The notes beneath the pieces are model-generated. The model worked only from the letters and a program-made list of their open reading frames with translations. It ran no database searches and was not told where the DNA came from. A stretch of DNA of 64,000 nucleotides from Notamacropus eugenii (Eukaryota; Chordata; Mammalia; Diprotodontia; Macropodidae): the NCBI RefSeq assembly GCF_028372415.1, contig NC_092877.1, forward strand, positions 386,867,342-386,931,341. Direction: 5' to 3'. The translations under genes and the position numbers were made by a program. Shown here in pieces: positions 38,001 to 50,329 of the stretch; positions within the stretch are counted from its first letter, which is position 1; each line of letters starts with the position of its first letter.

Positions 38001-38556
38001 GCCAAAGTGGATCCATTTAAGACAACATGGAGAAGTGAGATTGAAGACAGACAAGAACTACAGCACGTGCAGCGTTGAGGACGATGGAGGAGACCTCTGG
38101 GCCCCAGGAGGCTTCCCTCCAGGAGCCCCCACTGCATCCACCCTTGGTCCTCATGTCCACCAAAGAGAGGTCCCTGGGCACACAGCTGCTGTGGAACACA
38201 GCAGGCAAACTGGCCAAAAATAGAACCCCCACCTCGTTTCACAGCCCAGCTGACTCTCATGAACGCAAGGCTCATCTGTTCTCCAGTTTCCTATGGGAAA
38301 TCTTATGAGCAAGATGTGCTCAGCTACCTGGGTCTCATTATTTCTAATTTTTTAAAAAATCACAACTTCTCACTTCCATTAAGTTCATTCTAGACATCAG
38401 CTGTTAATGACAGACGGTGAATATTGAATCTCAAGTGACTGACCTGACAGCCATCTGTGCACACTCAGAGAAGAGAGGAAGAGCCCGTGACTCAATCTCC
38501 CCACCCCAATGGGTCAGCTGACTCACACAGGGCCAGTGGGTAGGGAGGAGGCGCTG
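35010..38556 (-). other. PPP1R2: Probable PPP1R2 3'UTR, or last intron plus 3'UTR
   Basis: Downstream of the PPP1R2 stop on the minus strand. The part from about 35.0 to 36.85 kb is AT-rich, non-repetitive and bounded by poly(A)-signal-like TTTATT on the plus strand (near 35,012), so it is the best candidate for a long 3'UTR. MIR relics lie between (37.43-37.80 kb). I searched for a separate terminal coding exon resembling the human Gln-rich, Leu-Arg-Ser-Ser ending and found none. A short CT run is at 36,972-36,990. Confidence 0.45.
37430..37800. mobile_element. MIR pair downstream of PPP1R2 coding sequence
   Basis: 37,430-37,590 is sense MIR (TGTGGAGTCAGGAAGAGC, TTCCTCAGGTGTAAAATG). 37,605-37,800 is antisense MIR/L2-type (GTGCCAGGCACTGGGCTAAG, GGTCACACAGCTGGGAAGTG). 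Confidence 0.75.
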
Positions 38557-39156
<600 letters not shown>

Positions 39157-39204
39157 TTATATAGTGGTAAGTAACAGAAACATTTATGCTTAAATGCAAA
39201 TACC

Positions 39205-39350
39205 TGAATTCCAGTCTGGTCTTGGACTCTTCCTAACTGGGAGATCCTGGGCAAGTTACTGAGCCCCGTCAGCCTCAGTTTCCCCATCAAAAAAATAGGA
39301 ATAATAAGAGTACCTACCTCCAAGAGCGATCAAAGGAGAGAATGTAAAAC
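39205..39350 (+). mobile_element. MIR SINE in PPP1R2 intron 4
   Basis: CTGGGCAAGTTACTGAGCCC, then CTCAGTTTCCCCATC and AATAATAAGAGTACCTACCT. Confidence 0.7.
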
Positions 39351-40364
39351 TCTTAGCAGGGAGTCAGTGCTCACAAGTCTTATCACTAGCATATTACAAG
39401 TGATCTGGAAGCAGAGAACACAGCCCCCTTCAGAGCTGCCTTGAGAATGAAGCCTATTCCAGGATGTCCAAGGGAAGATATTTCCAACGACCAGATCACT
39501 ACTTAGGATATGTGGACCTTAAGATAAAATGTCTTGAGGATTAAATGGACATTGGGAATGTGTTACCAGGATACAAAGAGACTTGACGTTATTTAACGTT
39601 GGTGACCATCACTGTATTGCTCTGGCCTTCTGGTTCATGTTTACTCTTAGTCTCCTTTGGTTACCTTGGGGACATGTAAATCTCCCCACTGCGAGCCCTC
39701 AAAGTAGGTTGACTTCTGTAATTCTGATAACGAATATATGAAAAACCATATCGATCTGACTTATAGACGAGTGACTCAAAGGGGCAGTGGGCCAGCCCCT
39801 TTCCCCATTAAAACAAAGGGGGAATTGGCAGAATTGACTGAGCCACACTGACTCTCTCAGGACTCAAATCTGGAGCTATCTCAGTTCCCTTCTATTCAGT
39901 TATAGGAAATAAGAGAAATCTTTACTGTTCTGTTTGAGACTAGCTCTGTGTGGCTGGGAAGCTGGACCCCCTCTACCTACTGCTTAGAGACCCTTAACTA
40001 AGGACTTAGGTTATGCTGACCAGAAACCCAGTCAGAGCCAAAGAGTGATGCAATTATACATTTCAAGTAACCCATATGTCTTATCAGAAAATTAGCCCTG
40101 TACTGGTCATTAATGATGACTTCCAAGCTCCTTTAGGGGAAGGTGGACACCGCTTTTTCTGATTTCAGGGAACTCCACCTGTTCTCCCCCTCCTAATTTG
40201 GAAAGCCTCTAAGCTTTCCCCCAATTAGCAATTGGGCTACCTGATTTTATGACCTGGCCGATTTTTTATCTTAAATTAAGGGATCTCATTTGATTGTCTC
40301 ACTGTGTATGCAGCGTGTCCAGACCGACCCGTTTGTTACATCTGTTCTGCTTTGTCATCACTGT
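39351..40364. other. PPP1R2 intron 4, unassigned
   Basis: No repeat or exon recognised. Confidence 0.4.
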
Positions 40365-40525
40365 TCATTTCTCAGTTGTGTCTGACTCTCCATCACCCCA
40401 TTGGGGGTTTTCTTGGTTTAGCATTCCTACATGAGCTCATGTGACAGATGAAGAAACTGAGAAAGAGCGAAGTGACTTGCCCAGGGTCACACTGCTAGGG
40501 ACTAAGGCTGGATCTGAATTCAGGA
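40365..40525 (-). mobile_element. MAR1-type SINE, antisense, truncated
   Basis: TCAGTTGTGTCTGACTCTCC and GTGACTTGCCCAGGGTCACA in reverse MAR1 order; the tRNA-like head is missing. Confidence 0.7.
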
Positions 40526-40639
40526 AGACCACCTCAGTGTCCTCTTTGTTATTCCTACTTTGCTAATAAATTGTATAGTTCAGATTGTTCCCTCAGTCAT
40601 TATTAATTATTATCCACCACACAGGACGAGGTTGAGAGG

Positions 40640-41960
40640 TTGGGCAGGGCCAGATTCTAGAGAGCTTTGAAAACCTTGCAAAGAAGTGGGACCCTGCAGG
40701 GAATGGGATGGTAGAGGCAGGACTGAACTGACTTGGAGTCATGCTCCCCACAGGCCTCAGTTTCCTTACAGGGGTTGGCCTCTAAAGTGCCCTTCTCTTC
40801 TGAATCTTAGCACCTTAAAATGTTTTTTGGTTCAGCTGGGGCAAAGGCCCAATGTGGCGAGGTCGTCTGGGGGAACATCTATGAAAGCTCCCTTCCCTGA
40901 GGTATGCTCACTTCTGCAGCAGTGTGAGGCTCAGTGCCTGGCACAGGAGTGCAGGGCCAGGATGTGTCAGAGGGGACAGGGAACCTGCTGGTCTTCCAAG
41001 TCTGGTCTTGGATGGAGTATGTGGTGCAGGCAAAACCAGAAGGATGGCGTCACTGCATTGTGGAGGACAGGAGGAGAGTCAAGAGCAGGATGGGAGGAAT
41101 GGGCTGAGTGAGAAAACATCTGACACTGGAGATAGCAGGAGCTGCTGGACTTTACTGAGCACAGGGGTGACCTGATCAGACCTGCCCTTTAGGTCACTGA
41201 ATGGAAGGTGGCCTGGAGAAGGCAGGACCACAGGGCTATGGTCAAAGTTCAGGTGTGAGGGGATGAGGGTTTGCACCAGAGTGATTGCAATCAGAAGGGG
41301 GCAAATTCAAGAGATGCTCAGAGGTGAAATCGATAGGCCTTGGCATCATTATGGATGGGGGTGGGGGGGATGAGAGTGAGGGGTGCAGGATGACTCCCAG
41401 GCTGGAGTGTGGGGGTGACCTATACAGTAACAGAAAAGTTAGGCAGAAGAAAAGGCTTGGGAGTAAAAAGTAACAAGTTCCAAGCAGTTGGAGGTGGCAG
41501 AGAAATTAGGGTTGGATAAACAGTCTGGAAATCATCTACACAGTGATAACTGAATCCATGAGAACTGATGAGAAGTAGGAGGCCTTAGGGGACAGTCACA
41601 TGTAGGGAATGTGACCTGGAAGAAGATCTAGCCTGAAAGAAGTGGGCAGGCCTAGGGGCCAAAAGGTACAGGTTAAGATGGAATGAAAAGAGATGATGAT
41701 CAAATACAAGTCTGGTCCATGACCATGGCAGTGGATCAACGAGAGGATGAGGTGCAGCAGACTGAGGATGGAGGAAATTAGGAGAGTGTAGGAAGTACGA
41801 ATATCTGAGTTAAGGTCTGCTAGGATGAGGTCAAGAGCTGTCATGGTGCCAACAAATGTGTATGAGGCACTGAACTCATTAAGGAAGCAGGGAGAACGTC
41901 TGGCAGGTAGGAGAGGAGATAACAGACACCTGGATCTGAACTGAGTGAGAAAACTGGATG
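40640..41960 (-). mobile_element. L2 antisense, long degenerate copy
   Basis: Minus strand reads SLIHCHGHGPDLYLI near 41.72 kb (the L2 endonuclease His-Gly-His-x-x-Asp-Leu region) and, nearer 41.18 kb, a segment like the SDHVTP block. Order matches L2 running toward lower coordinates. A MIR relic may overlap 40,710-40,810. Confidence 0.65.
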
Positions 41961-44055
41961 AACCTCAAAAAAAAAGAGCAAATATCAAGTAATGGCTGTA
42001 GAGGGAAAGTTTGGGAGTGGCAAGAAGGGAGGATTATTTGGGGGTTTTTTGCTCTGTTTCTTCCCCATTAGTCATATTGTGAGAGAAGAAACAGACTAAA
42101 AAGGAAAAAACCACACAAAACAAAGTGAAACAAGGCTGCCTTGCTCTGTACTCAGACTCCATAGCTCCATAGCTCCCTCTCTGGAGGGTCGGCATCTTCC
42201 ATCATGAGTCCTTTGGAACTGTCTTGGATCACTGGACTGCTGAGAAGAGCCGAGCTATTCACTGTTGGTCACCACGTAACATTGTTGTTACTGTGTCCAA
42301 TGTTTGGTGACAAGTATTTGATGCCCCCTCCAGGACTGGCGAGTTGGGGACATGGAGAAAAGTACCACCAGTGGTGGACAGGGAGGCCAAGGGAAAAGTG
42401 CACTCTTGGGCTTGTGGGTTCGAGAGGCAAGGCCTCCAGGACTGCAGGAGGTGACTGATAGACCTTGGTCACATGCTCTCACTTCTGGGTGGCACCTTTT
42501 AGTAAAGAGAGTGACTTGATGTGAAGCTCATGCAGAGAGCTGTGAGGATGGCGGAGGGCCCCACGTCTACGTGGGGCAGGCTGGAGAGATAAGCTGATGC
42601 CTCGGAAGAGAGATGACATCTGTTCTGTCTCACCCTAGAGGTCTGGACTAGGGAAAACAGAGTTAAAGCTGCATCCAAATTTAGGTTTGATGCCAGCACC
42701 AGATGACCGACTAGAGAGAAGGGGCTGGCTGTACAATGAACTGCAACGTCATCCTTATTTAGATACAGAACATAAACTTGAGAGGTGGGACAGGGTCTGT
42801 CAAAAAGGAGTAACCATGGATGGGTGAGCATGATGAAAAGAGGAAGGCTTAGAGAACGCTGCAGACACCATGGATCTAGGGTCTGAGGGGAAAATGCAAA
42901 TGTGACAAGCAAATCACAGATTTTCCAAAATGCTAAAAGAAAACTCACATCTATTTTTAAATGGTCCAACTGATGCTAATGGGCTCCGTGCAGAACCCGG
43001 AGTCCACTGAAACCACGACTCAGCTTCCTTTTATCAGACCTTCTGAAGACAAGCTGAGTGCAGAAATCTAAGCTGCCCTTAGGCTGAGTTCCAACCTCTT
43101 CCTGGGAAGGTTCTCTGGTTCGGCTAAGCCGAATCTCTCAGCCCAAAGACTACCTTCCTTGACCCTGACTAGTAGTGACAAGGACAAGGAGCAGACCAGA
43201 AGCCAGGTCATAGCTAATGATGTGTCCAGCTCTTCATCGAGACACAATGATTCATGATTGAAGTGTTCTGCCACGGACTTTCTGGGTTATCAATAAATTT
43301 AGACAGGCTTGGTGTTTGCCACCTACAAGGTGAAGGGGCTACATGATTTCCAGGGTCCCTTCCAGTTCTGACATGCTAAAACCTATTGTGAAGCAAAGAA
43401 CAGGAACTTCCCACTTTCCCCAAGTGACTCCAATAAAAACTTCCAAATGACCCCTCCACCCATGCAAAGATGTGTTACTGAAAATGCTTGATGATGCAGC
43501 CAGACAGACTCCTTTGGCACCGTGGCAGCCCGTACTTTTTGGAGCTTCCTCCTAAGAAGAGCTCAGAAGAAGGCTAAATGTCCCCCCTGCCCCCCAAACA
43601 GGAGGACATCCCTGCCCCCATGGAGCAACAGCTTCAAGGAAGGCATGGTCCATTTACAGCTGCAATGGAGATGTAAGGACAGGTTGGCAGGTTTTTGTTT
43701 CAGTTCTGACCTGCCCAAACCGAGTTCTAGTCCAGCCAATCTCCATTTTTGTGGTCTGTATTTTGTTACTCTGAGGCCAAATTTCACTTCTGGTCCACTT
43801 CACCCACTTACTCAACACTTCCTACTGTTATCCAAATAAACAGGGAGTCAAATGCTCTCCCAATAACACACAGTCTGAAAGTGGGGAAAACACTGATTAC
43901 ATTTTCCAAAAAAAAAAAAAAAAAAAGACATTTCTCACTAAAAAAATAAAAATCACTCTCTGCCTGTCCCCTAATGATGAACAAAATGGAAACGGCTTTG
44001 GTAAATGATTGGTGATCTCGACAAACAACTAAGAACAATAAAGAAAGCCCTCTAC
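41961..44055. other. PPP1R2 intron 4, rest
   Basis: No exon. Holds an 18-base poly(A) (43,909-43,926) and unassigned DNA at 42.2-43.9 kb. Confidence 0.4.
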
Positions 44056-44147
44056 CTCGTTCTTCAGGCGTCAGGTCGTCTTCCTCTTCACTACTTTCAT
44101 CGTCGTGAATGAGAAACTTTGGCTCAGAGCCTTCCGCAGCCGACAAC
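44056..44147 (-). CDS. PPP1R2: PPP1R2 exon 4: second acidic segment
   Basis: Acceptor GATAAG and donor G/GTAGAG bound 92 bases in phase. They encode LSAAEGSEPKFLIHDDES, then SEEEDDLTPEER. The ESSEEED cluster matches the paired casein kinase 2 serines of human inhibitor-2 (ESSGEED), and the exon ends at the conserved Glu-Arg junction. Confidence 0.93.
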
Positions 44148-44564
44148 CTTATCGGAGAGAGGCAGCCGTTTAGATGCCGAACAAACCTACCTCTCATACT
44201 GTCTAAATAACTGTGGCACTAGGGGACACCCTCTCCACAGATTACAACCAGCATACTTGGCATTATTAATACTTGGCAAGAATGGGGCAGGTGGGAAGAA
44301 CTAAGACAAGACACAAAGTGGCGATGTGGGTTGGTCAGATCTTTTTTCCCCTCTCATTTCTTGTGGATGGGTGAGGGAGGGGAGACAGACCACATCTTGA
44401 AAGTCTCGAAGGTTAACTCCTCTGTTCTCTTCAATGGATGTCATCACATCACCCTTCAGTTCCCTGCCACTAATGACTGTCAATCCTATTAGAATGAAGT
44501 TGAGATGCCAATCCAATCAGTGTGTACCTTTTTATATACTTAGTGTCACTAAACGGAAATGGAA

Positions 44565-44745
44565 GCAGCGTGTTACAGTAGAATGGGTTGCCTTTGGAGT
44601 GGTAGGATCTCTGTCCCTCATTAGTACAAATGTGTCATTTATCTGTTCAGTTTTCACATCTGTAAAATGGGCATAACAAGACCTGCAAAACCCACCTCCT
44701 AGGGCAACTGTGAGGTTCAAAGGAGAGAACATGAGAAAGTTACCA
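44565..44745 (+). mobile_element. MIR SINE in PPP1R2 intron 3
   Basis: TTCACATCTGTAAAATGGGC, CACCTCCTAGGGCAACTGTG and GGTTCAAAGGAGAGAACATG are MIR-type. A run of 16 Gs lies at 44,802-44,817, just before exon 3's donor side. Confidence 0.7.
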
Positions 44746-44843
44746 GCCCTACAAAAACATCAGCTGTTCCAGAAGCCAAAGACAAGCTCCTCCGAGTGTA
44801 TGGGGGGGGGGGGGGGGAGGGTAACAGGGAGAGCACTACTCAC

Positions 44844-44924
44844 TTCCGGGCTAGGACTTCTGGGGGCAGGGTCTCATTCGTTTCTGAGTCACTCAGGATG
44901 TCGTCATCGTTGTCACCAATCATA
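44844..44924 (-). CDS. PPP1R2: PPP1R2 exon 3: acidic linker
   Basis: Acceptor TTCCAG and donor AA/GTGAGT bound 81 bases in phase. They encode SMIGDNDDDILSDSETNE, then a segment ending PPEVLAR. This corresponds to the acidic, disordered linker with casein-kinase-type Ser-Asp/Glu sites in inhibitor-2. It is more diverged from human than exon 2, as expected for a linker, but has the same length and ends at the same Ala-Arg-Lys junction. Confidence 0.93.
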
Positions 44925-47034
44925 CTGGAATGCCAAACAGACCAGAAATGCTTGAAGCGCATGGCTGCAACCACAAAACACAAGGACAAACAACATTCCT
45001 GTCCATGCCTAATTACTGTAGTACAAGTGACCAACTGCTTGGGTCCCAGCCCAGAGTTTTTAACATAAAATCCAATCTGGTTGTAAACTGAATCTATGAG
45101 AACACAGCATCCGAAAGCATTATTTTCCAAATAATATCAATCATCAATATGAAGAGAAAATGAAGGTGGAAAACTTGAACATCTGAAAGATCTGGATATA
45201 TTCCACTCAATTATTTACACGTGGCATTAGGACACAGGCTTTCACGGCGAGACTTGAATGTGGATATGTCTGATGTTTTGGGAATTCCTCCCACTTCCAG
45301 CCAAACTGTCAAACTCTCAAGCATTCCTTTTCTAGCCTGCCTTCCTTCATTCCTGGTTTCCAAACGGAACACTAGAAAGAGATATTTCTCAGACTAACAG
45401 AAAGCACCAAACTAAAGAACTAACACCTAAGAAGAACTTTCCCATGTAGAACCAAGAGTTGGATGTGTTCCAAAACTCCTTGGGATGCGTATCGTGCCAT
45501 TTAAAACTGATTCTTAAAGTTAAATTAAAGTGCTGTGCACACAACACACTTGTAACAAATTTAACTGAATTAAAATATTCAATACATGCTATAAGGTAAC
45601 TCTCAATTAGGGAGGCACCGATCCAGCTTTTGTTATCTCATGATAACAGTCATGAAAAAACATTCCTAGCATTTTAATGTCCAAAGAAATACTTCAGTAT
45701 CTTGTCCCACTTTCTCAATTTCCAGGAAAGGGCACCAAGGCCCCAGGAGACCAATTCAACCGAGATGGTCAGTGGCTGACCTGCATGCAAGGAGAAACCC
45801 TGCCTCTTCCTGTCGCGTAGTTCTCGAAGTGTTCCATGAGAATCTGATAAGACCTTGGCCTAAAATGGCCAGGGACTCCCACCGCATCCCAGACCATCTC
45901 CAGTCGTCCTAATGAATATCTGGTCCCTGATGGTTCTGGAGGGGAAAGTGAGGTTGGTGACCTTGCACAGCCCTCCCTCACTCAAATCCAAGTCAACTGC
46001 AAGTCATGTCATCATCTTGATGTCATGGTCCTCTTATAGAACAAAGGGCAAACACAGCACAACAACCATAGGAAAGGCAGCCTGTGAATCTGTGCTAGGC
46101 TGGGCTGTGCCAGGGGCTTCCTCTGCACTCCCCCACTGCTCAACAGGGGGGTTCAGGGGATTACCACATGAATCAGTAATACAGGAAGCACAAGGGGATG
46201 TCCCCAGTGGCTGTCCAAATGGCCCCTCTCCCTTTCTCACTACAAGGTCTTCTGGTTTTACTCCTCCTACCCTATCGCTCTTACCATCCTCACCTTTTCC
46301 TCAGGTTGTCACTGCCTTTCCTGTTTTCAGTTGGGACTGAAAGAAACCACCTTCGGTTATAAGCACGGAAGTGGGGCACGTCTGCAACCCAAGTTACGAT
46401 GGTTAGAACAGGGGGCAGATCTCACACACCATAAAGCCTCTACGCTCTCCTCCCTGGACGGCCAGACTGTGGGCTCCTGTGAAAAGCACACGCTCCGTCT
46501 ATCATCCAGGCTGCAAGCCCAGCAGCTGCCCAGGGGCTGACTCCACTCTCAATTGGCACAGCCCACTGCAGCCCCAACTCCTGAACTCAAGCAGTCTGTC
46601 CACCTTGTTGTCTACCCAGCCACACTCCTTTCATCCATGGCTTCCAATCCTCTTTCCTAAGGCATCAGAAGATGCAGCAAGATTTGCCAAGCTGCCACAC
46701 TCAACAGGTGAATTCTCAGACAGAATGACCCCCATCTGAGTACCACAACCCACAGGACCTTCCTTCTAACCTCTTCACTCCTACAGAATGGATTATCATG
46801 GGTCACTATGCAAGATCTCGGCCAGCCTCCATTTTCTACTTGGATGAATACGGTGTTAAAAAGTAAGGCCCAGGTCAATAACCTCCTGGGTTCCGGTTAA
46901 TTGCCAGAAATCAATGATTTCTCCCAAACCTGACTCTCCCCATCCAACTCAGTGATGAGACGCCCCACTACCACGTGAGAGAAGGACGGCTTCGCTAGCG
47001 CCGGACCGCCGGACCCGCATCCGGCTTTTCTCAC
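44925..47034. other. PPP1R2 intron 2, no gene seen
   Basis: AT-rich and free of obvious SINEs to 45.7 kb, then mixed. No additional exon or RNA gene recognised. Confidence 0.4.
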
Positions 47035-47142
47035 CTGTGGTAGGGAGTGCTGGGCTCATCTATCTTCATCAAGCCGTAGTCTTTGTCTGCGGGGTGATAG
47101 GTGGCCAGGATGTTCATCTCATCCCACTTCTGGGACTTTTTA
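47035..47142 (-). CDS. PPP1R2: PPP1R2 exon 2: RVxF-like motif and GSK3 site
   Basis: Acceptor CCTCGTAG and donor AG/GTGAGA bound 108 bases that keep the frame (phase 2 in, phase 2 out). The exon encodes residues 49-83: [17 protein letters not shown], then a segment ending [14 protein letters not shown] (about residues 50-54) is the variant RVxF PP1-binding motif; Thr80 in PSTP corresponds to the GSK3-regulated threonine of human inhibitor-2. The residues are nearly identical to human, so the regulatory switch appears intact. Confidence 0.95.
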
Positions 47143-48076
47143 CTACGAGGAAAGGAGAAGAGCCTTCAACGCGCGACACCCCCGCGGCTCCCAAGCAGAG
47201 GCGGGTCCGCCGTGGCCCAAACGCCCGTTCTCAAGGTCAGAGCCCGGCCAGGCTTCAGGGGACCGGCCCGCACCCCCTTCCGGGAGCCCCCCGAGACCGC
47301 CCACGGTGAGGAGGAGCGGCCAGGGAGACGCCAGCAGGGGGGAGGCGCCCCCGAGGGCCGCTGGGCTGGGGAGGCCGGGGCACAGGCGCCGCTGCCCCGC
47401 CGGGCGCTGCCCCGCCGGGCGCTGCCCGGGCTCTCTGCCCTGCGCCAAGGCCGGCCGGACCGGGCGGGCCGCCATCTCGGGCTTGAGCCGCGGCCGAAGC
47501 CTCCGGACCGCAGGAGACGCTGGCCTGGCAGCGCCCTCGGGCCAGGCGGGGCGGCTCCGGACGCCTCGCGTGGTCAGCTAGGACGCGGCCGGTCCGGGCC
47601 CAGGAACCCCCAAGCGTCCGGCTCGGAGCCCACGGCGTGCCCCGCCCGTGTCCGGAGGGCTGTCCGGGCCTCGTCCATCGGTCAGGGGCGCTGGTGCTAC
47701 TTGACCGCACGGCCCGGCCATGCCCGCAGCTGGGCATCCAGGGTCCTCTCGCGCCCTCCCACGGAACGTCTCGTTTCCTCCGGGCCCAGCGCCCAAACCG
47801 GGGGGCTCAGGCCCTCTCCTCCGCCTGACGACCCTGCTTCCGGCGCCCCCTCGCCCTCCTGGGCTCAAGGCTGGCTCCGTCACCCCAGGGCCTTCCTCGG
47901 GCCTCGCCGCGCTTCAGACGGAGACACTGCGGCCCCCCCCCCCCACCCCGGCTCTGCCCCCACCGCCCAGCGGAGCGCGGAGGGCCGCGAGGGCGGCACG
48001 TGACCGGAAGGGGGGCTTTAAATCCCGGGCCGCCCCTCCCCCTCCCCCCGCCAGGCCCCGGGCCCCGCGGACGCAC

Positions 48077-48219
48077 CCGAAGTCCTCGTCGCAGGCGGAG
48101 GGACCGGGCGCCGCGGACGGGCCGGCGGCGGGCGGGAGCGGGCCCGAGGGACGCTCCACCACGCCCTTGTTCTTCAGGATCCCCTTGATGGGCCGGTGCG
48201 AGGCCGCCGAGGCCGCCAT
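48077..48219 (-). CDS. PPP1R2: PPP1R2 exon 1: protein phosphatase 1 inhibitor-2, N-terminus
   Basis: Encodes 48 residues starting MAASAASHRPIKGILKNK, the conserved N-terminus of inhibitor-2, ending in phase 2 before donor GTGCGT. KGILK at residues 12-16 is the SILK-type PP1-docking motif. Known role: inhibitor-2 binds the PP1 catalytic subunit in cytosol and nucleus, blocks its active site, and the complex is reactivated when GSK3 phosphorylates a PSTP threonine. Residues 19-47 are a low-complexity Gly/Pro/Ala/Ser segment unlike the human Ser/Thr-rich stretch, making this part about 8 residues longer than human; the high GC of the island may have driven that. The start is the first ATG and matches the family. 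The spliced reading gives 223 residues against 205 in human. Confidence 0.95.
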
Positions 48220-48910
48220 GGCCTCCGAGCCTGCCCGCCCGCTCCGCCGCGCCCGCTCCGACAGGGCGCCCGCCCGCCGTGCTCGGGCCTCGGCCCCGGG
48301 AGCACGCAGGCCTGCCCCGACACGCCCAGTGCCCCCACGGCCCGAGGAGCTCGCGGCGCAGGGCGCAGGAGGCCGCGGAGGAAGCGGCGACTGAGGCGAC
48401 GGACCCGGGCGGCGGGGAGTCAGGGCGTCGCGGCGTCGGGGCGGGGCGACGGGGCGTCGTGGCGTCGCGGCGTCGGGGCGGGGCGACGGGCGTCGTGGCA
48501 TGGCGGCGTCGGGGCGGGGCGACGGGCGGCGGGGCGTGGCGGCGGCGGGGCGGGGCGGCGGGCGTCGCGGTGTCCGAGCATCACGGCGTCGGGGCGGGGC
48601 GACGGGGCGTCGGGGCGTCGAGGCATCTCGGCGTCGGGGCGGGGCGTCGCGGCGTCGCGGCGACCTGACGCGCGCCGTCACGCGCACCTTGGCCTCCCGC
48701 CGGAAGTAGGGCCGAGGCACGCTCCTCCTCCCTTCCTACCCCCAACCGCACGCACTCTCGCGATATCCGGCCGCGAGAGCGAGAGCCAGACCAGAGACGG
48801 GCAGGCAGAGTGCGGGGAGGAGGGAGGGCCTCTTCAGGGGCGGGGCCTGAGACGCGTTCGAGCGCCTTTGACCCGCCCATTACGGAATGCGGCTCTGAGC
48901 ATGCGCACAT
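48220..48910 (-). promoter_or_regulatory. PPP1R2: CpG-island promoter of PPP1R2
   Basis: Extremely CpG-rich DNA covers exon 1 and both flanks (about 47.15-48.9 kb). Upstream sites seen: ETS motif CCGGAAGT (48,700-48,707), a TCTCGCGATA element (48,756-48,765, the BANP/Kaiso-type motif), and an NRF1-like GCATGCGCA (48,899-48,907). No TATA box. A minisatellite (48,420-48,665) lies between these sites and the start codon, so it is in the core promoter or 5'UTR. Confidence 0.7.
48420..48665. repeat. GCGTCGGGGCGGGGCGACG minisatellite in the PPP1R2 promoter
   Basis: Five copies of a core GCGTCGGGGCGGGGCGACG (near 48,434, 48,472, 48,507, 48,585 and 48,631), separated by degenerate GGGCGTCGTGGC or GGCGGCGGGGC runs. 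Every copy holds a GC box (GGGGCGGGGC), the Sp1/KLF motif, so copy number would change GC-box number directly upstream of PPP1R2. Confidence 0.88.
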
Positions 48911-49164
48911 GCCTCCACTGCTGTGTACACGTGAGTCCCCGGCCGTGCAGTGGGGCGTGGCTTCCCTGGCGTCCCGGTTTACGTCTGCCGGCGCTCTGGG
49001 AGACCGAGTGTTTGTATCCGCAGGGAGTAGCCATGGCAACGCCAGCCCGCGTGGTTACAGCTTGGCCGCCAGGGGGCTCTTCCCCGGGGCCTGCCTCTGC
49101 TGAGGATGACCCTGAGAAGCCGCTGGAGGAGGCAGGGAGACGCTGAGGCCGACCTCGGCCTGGT

Positions 49165-50005
49165 CAGACAGCGCCCCGGAGGGTGGTCAGCGCCCCGGGG
49201 TGATGGTGGTCAGCGTCCTGAGGGGATGGTCAGCGCCCCGGGGTGATGGTCAGTGCCTCAGGAGGGTGGTCAGCGCCCCGGAGGGTGGTCAGCGCCCCGG
49301 AGGGTGGTCAGTGCCCCCGGGGGATGGTCAGTGCCCCCGGGGTGATGGTCAGCGCCCTGAGGGGGTGATCAGTGCCTCAGGAGGGTGGTCAGCGCCCCGG
49401 AGGGTGGTCAGTGCCCCCGGGGGATGGTCAGTGCCCCCGGGGTGATGGTCAGCGCCCTGAGGGGGTGATCAGTGCCTCAGGAGGGTGGTCAGCGACCCCG
49501 GAGGGTGGTCAGCGCCCCTGGAGTGCCCCAGGAGGGTGGTCAGCGCCCTGGGGGGTGGTCAGCGCCCCGAGGAGATGGTCAGTGCTGCTAGAGTGCCCCA
49601 GGAGGGTGGTCAGCGACCCCGGGGGATGGTCAGTGCCTCAGGAGGATGGTCAGCGCCCCGGAGGGTGGTCAGCGCCCCTGGAGGGTGGTCAGCGCCCTGA
49701 GGGGATGGTCAGCGCCCCGGGGTGATGGTCAGTGCCTCAGGAGGGTGGTCAGCGCCCCGGAGGGTGGTCAGCGCCCCGGAGGGTGGTCAGCGCCCCGGGG
49801 TGATGGTGGTCAGCGTCCTGAGGGGATGGTCAGCGCCCCTGGAGTGCCCCAGGAGGGTGGTCAGCGCCCTGGGGGGTGGTCAGCGCCCTGAGGAGATGGT
49901 CAGTGCTGCTAGAGTGCCCCAGGAGGGTGGTCAGCGACCCCGGGGGATGGTCAGTGCCTCAGGAGGATGGTCAGTGCCCCAGGAGGACGGTCAGCGCCCA
50001 GGAGC
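49165..50005. repeat. 19-20 bp GGTCAGCGCCCCGGAGGGT minisatellite with higher-order units
   Basis: About 40 units of 19-20 bp. The block 49,301-49,400 is followed by a near-identical 100-bp block 49,401-49,500; 49,174-49,237 recurs at 49,774-49,837 (shift of exactly 600 bp); and a block starting near 49,511 recurs near 49,832 (shift about 321 bp). This shows layered duplication rather than simple slippage. Confidence 0.92.
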
Positions 50006-50329
50006 AGGACTTGGAGAAGCCAGCTATCTAATGACCCAGGGAGAACAGTCAGGCTCCCCGAGGCCTGAGCATGAGCCAAAGGGCCTGGGCCTGCTGACTT
50101 GGGCTGTGGACCAGGGATCCACCTGGATCTGTCTGACCCCAAGTGGGAGCCGCAGAGATCCCTGTTTTGACTTGGTACCAGGTTGTCCAGCTGTCCAACA
50201 GTGAGAGCCGTCCACGCTGGGAGTGCAGGGCTTTCCCCCTACCCCCCCATCCTCCCACCCTCCCCTCTGGCCTGAAAGGTTCCTTAGAGTAAGGGTTCCT
50301 TTCAGGGATGGACTGGACTGAAAGGTCGA

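Noticed and set aside
47101..48003. 300-codon plus-strand frame
   Set aside because: CpG-island artefact lying antisense to PPP1R2 exons 1 and 2; composition is Arg/Pro/Gly-rich without any domain.
48196..49146. 316-codon plus-strand frame divergent from PPP1R2
   Set aside because: Covers the GC minisatellite; no family resemblance, and its start overlaps the PPP1R2 start antisense.
49200..50204. Repetitive Gly-Trp-Ser-Ala-Pro open frames
   Set aside because: The unit of 19-20 bp is not a multiple of three, so all frames cycle through the same short peptides; produced by the minisatellite.
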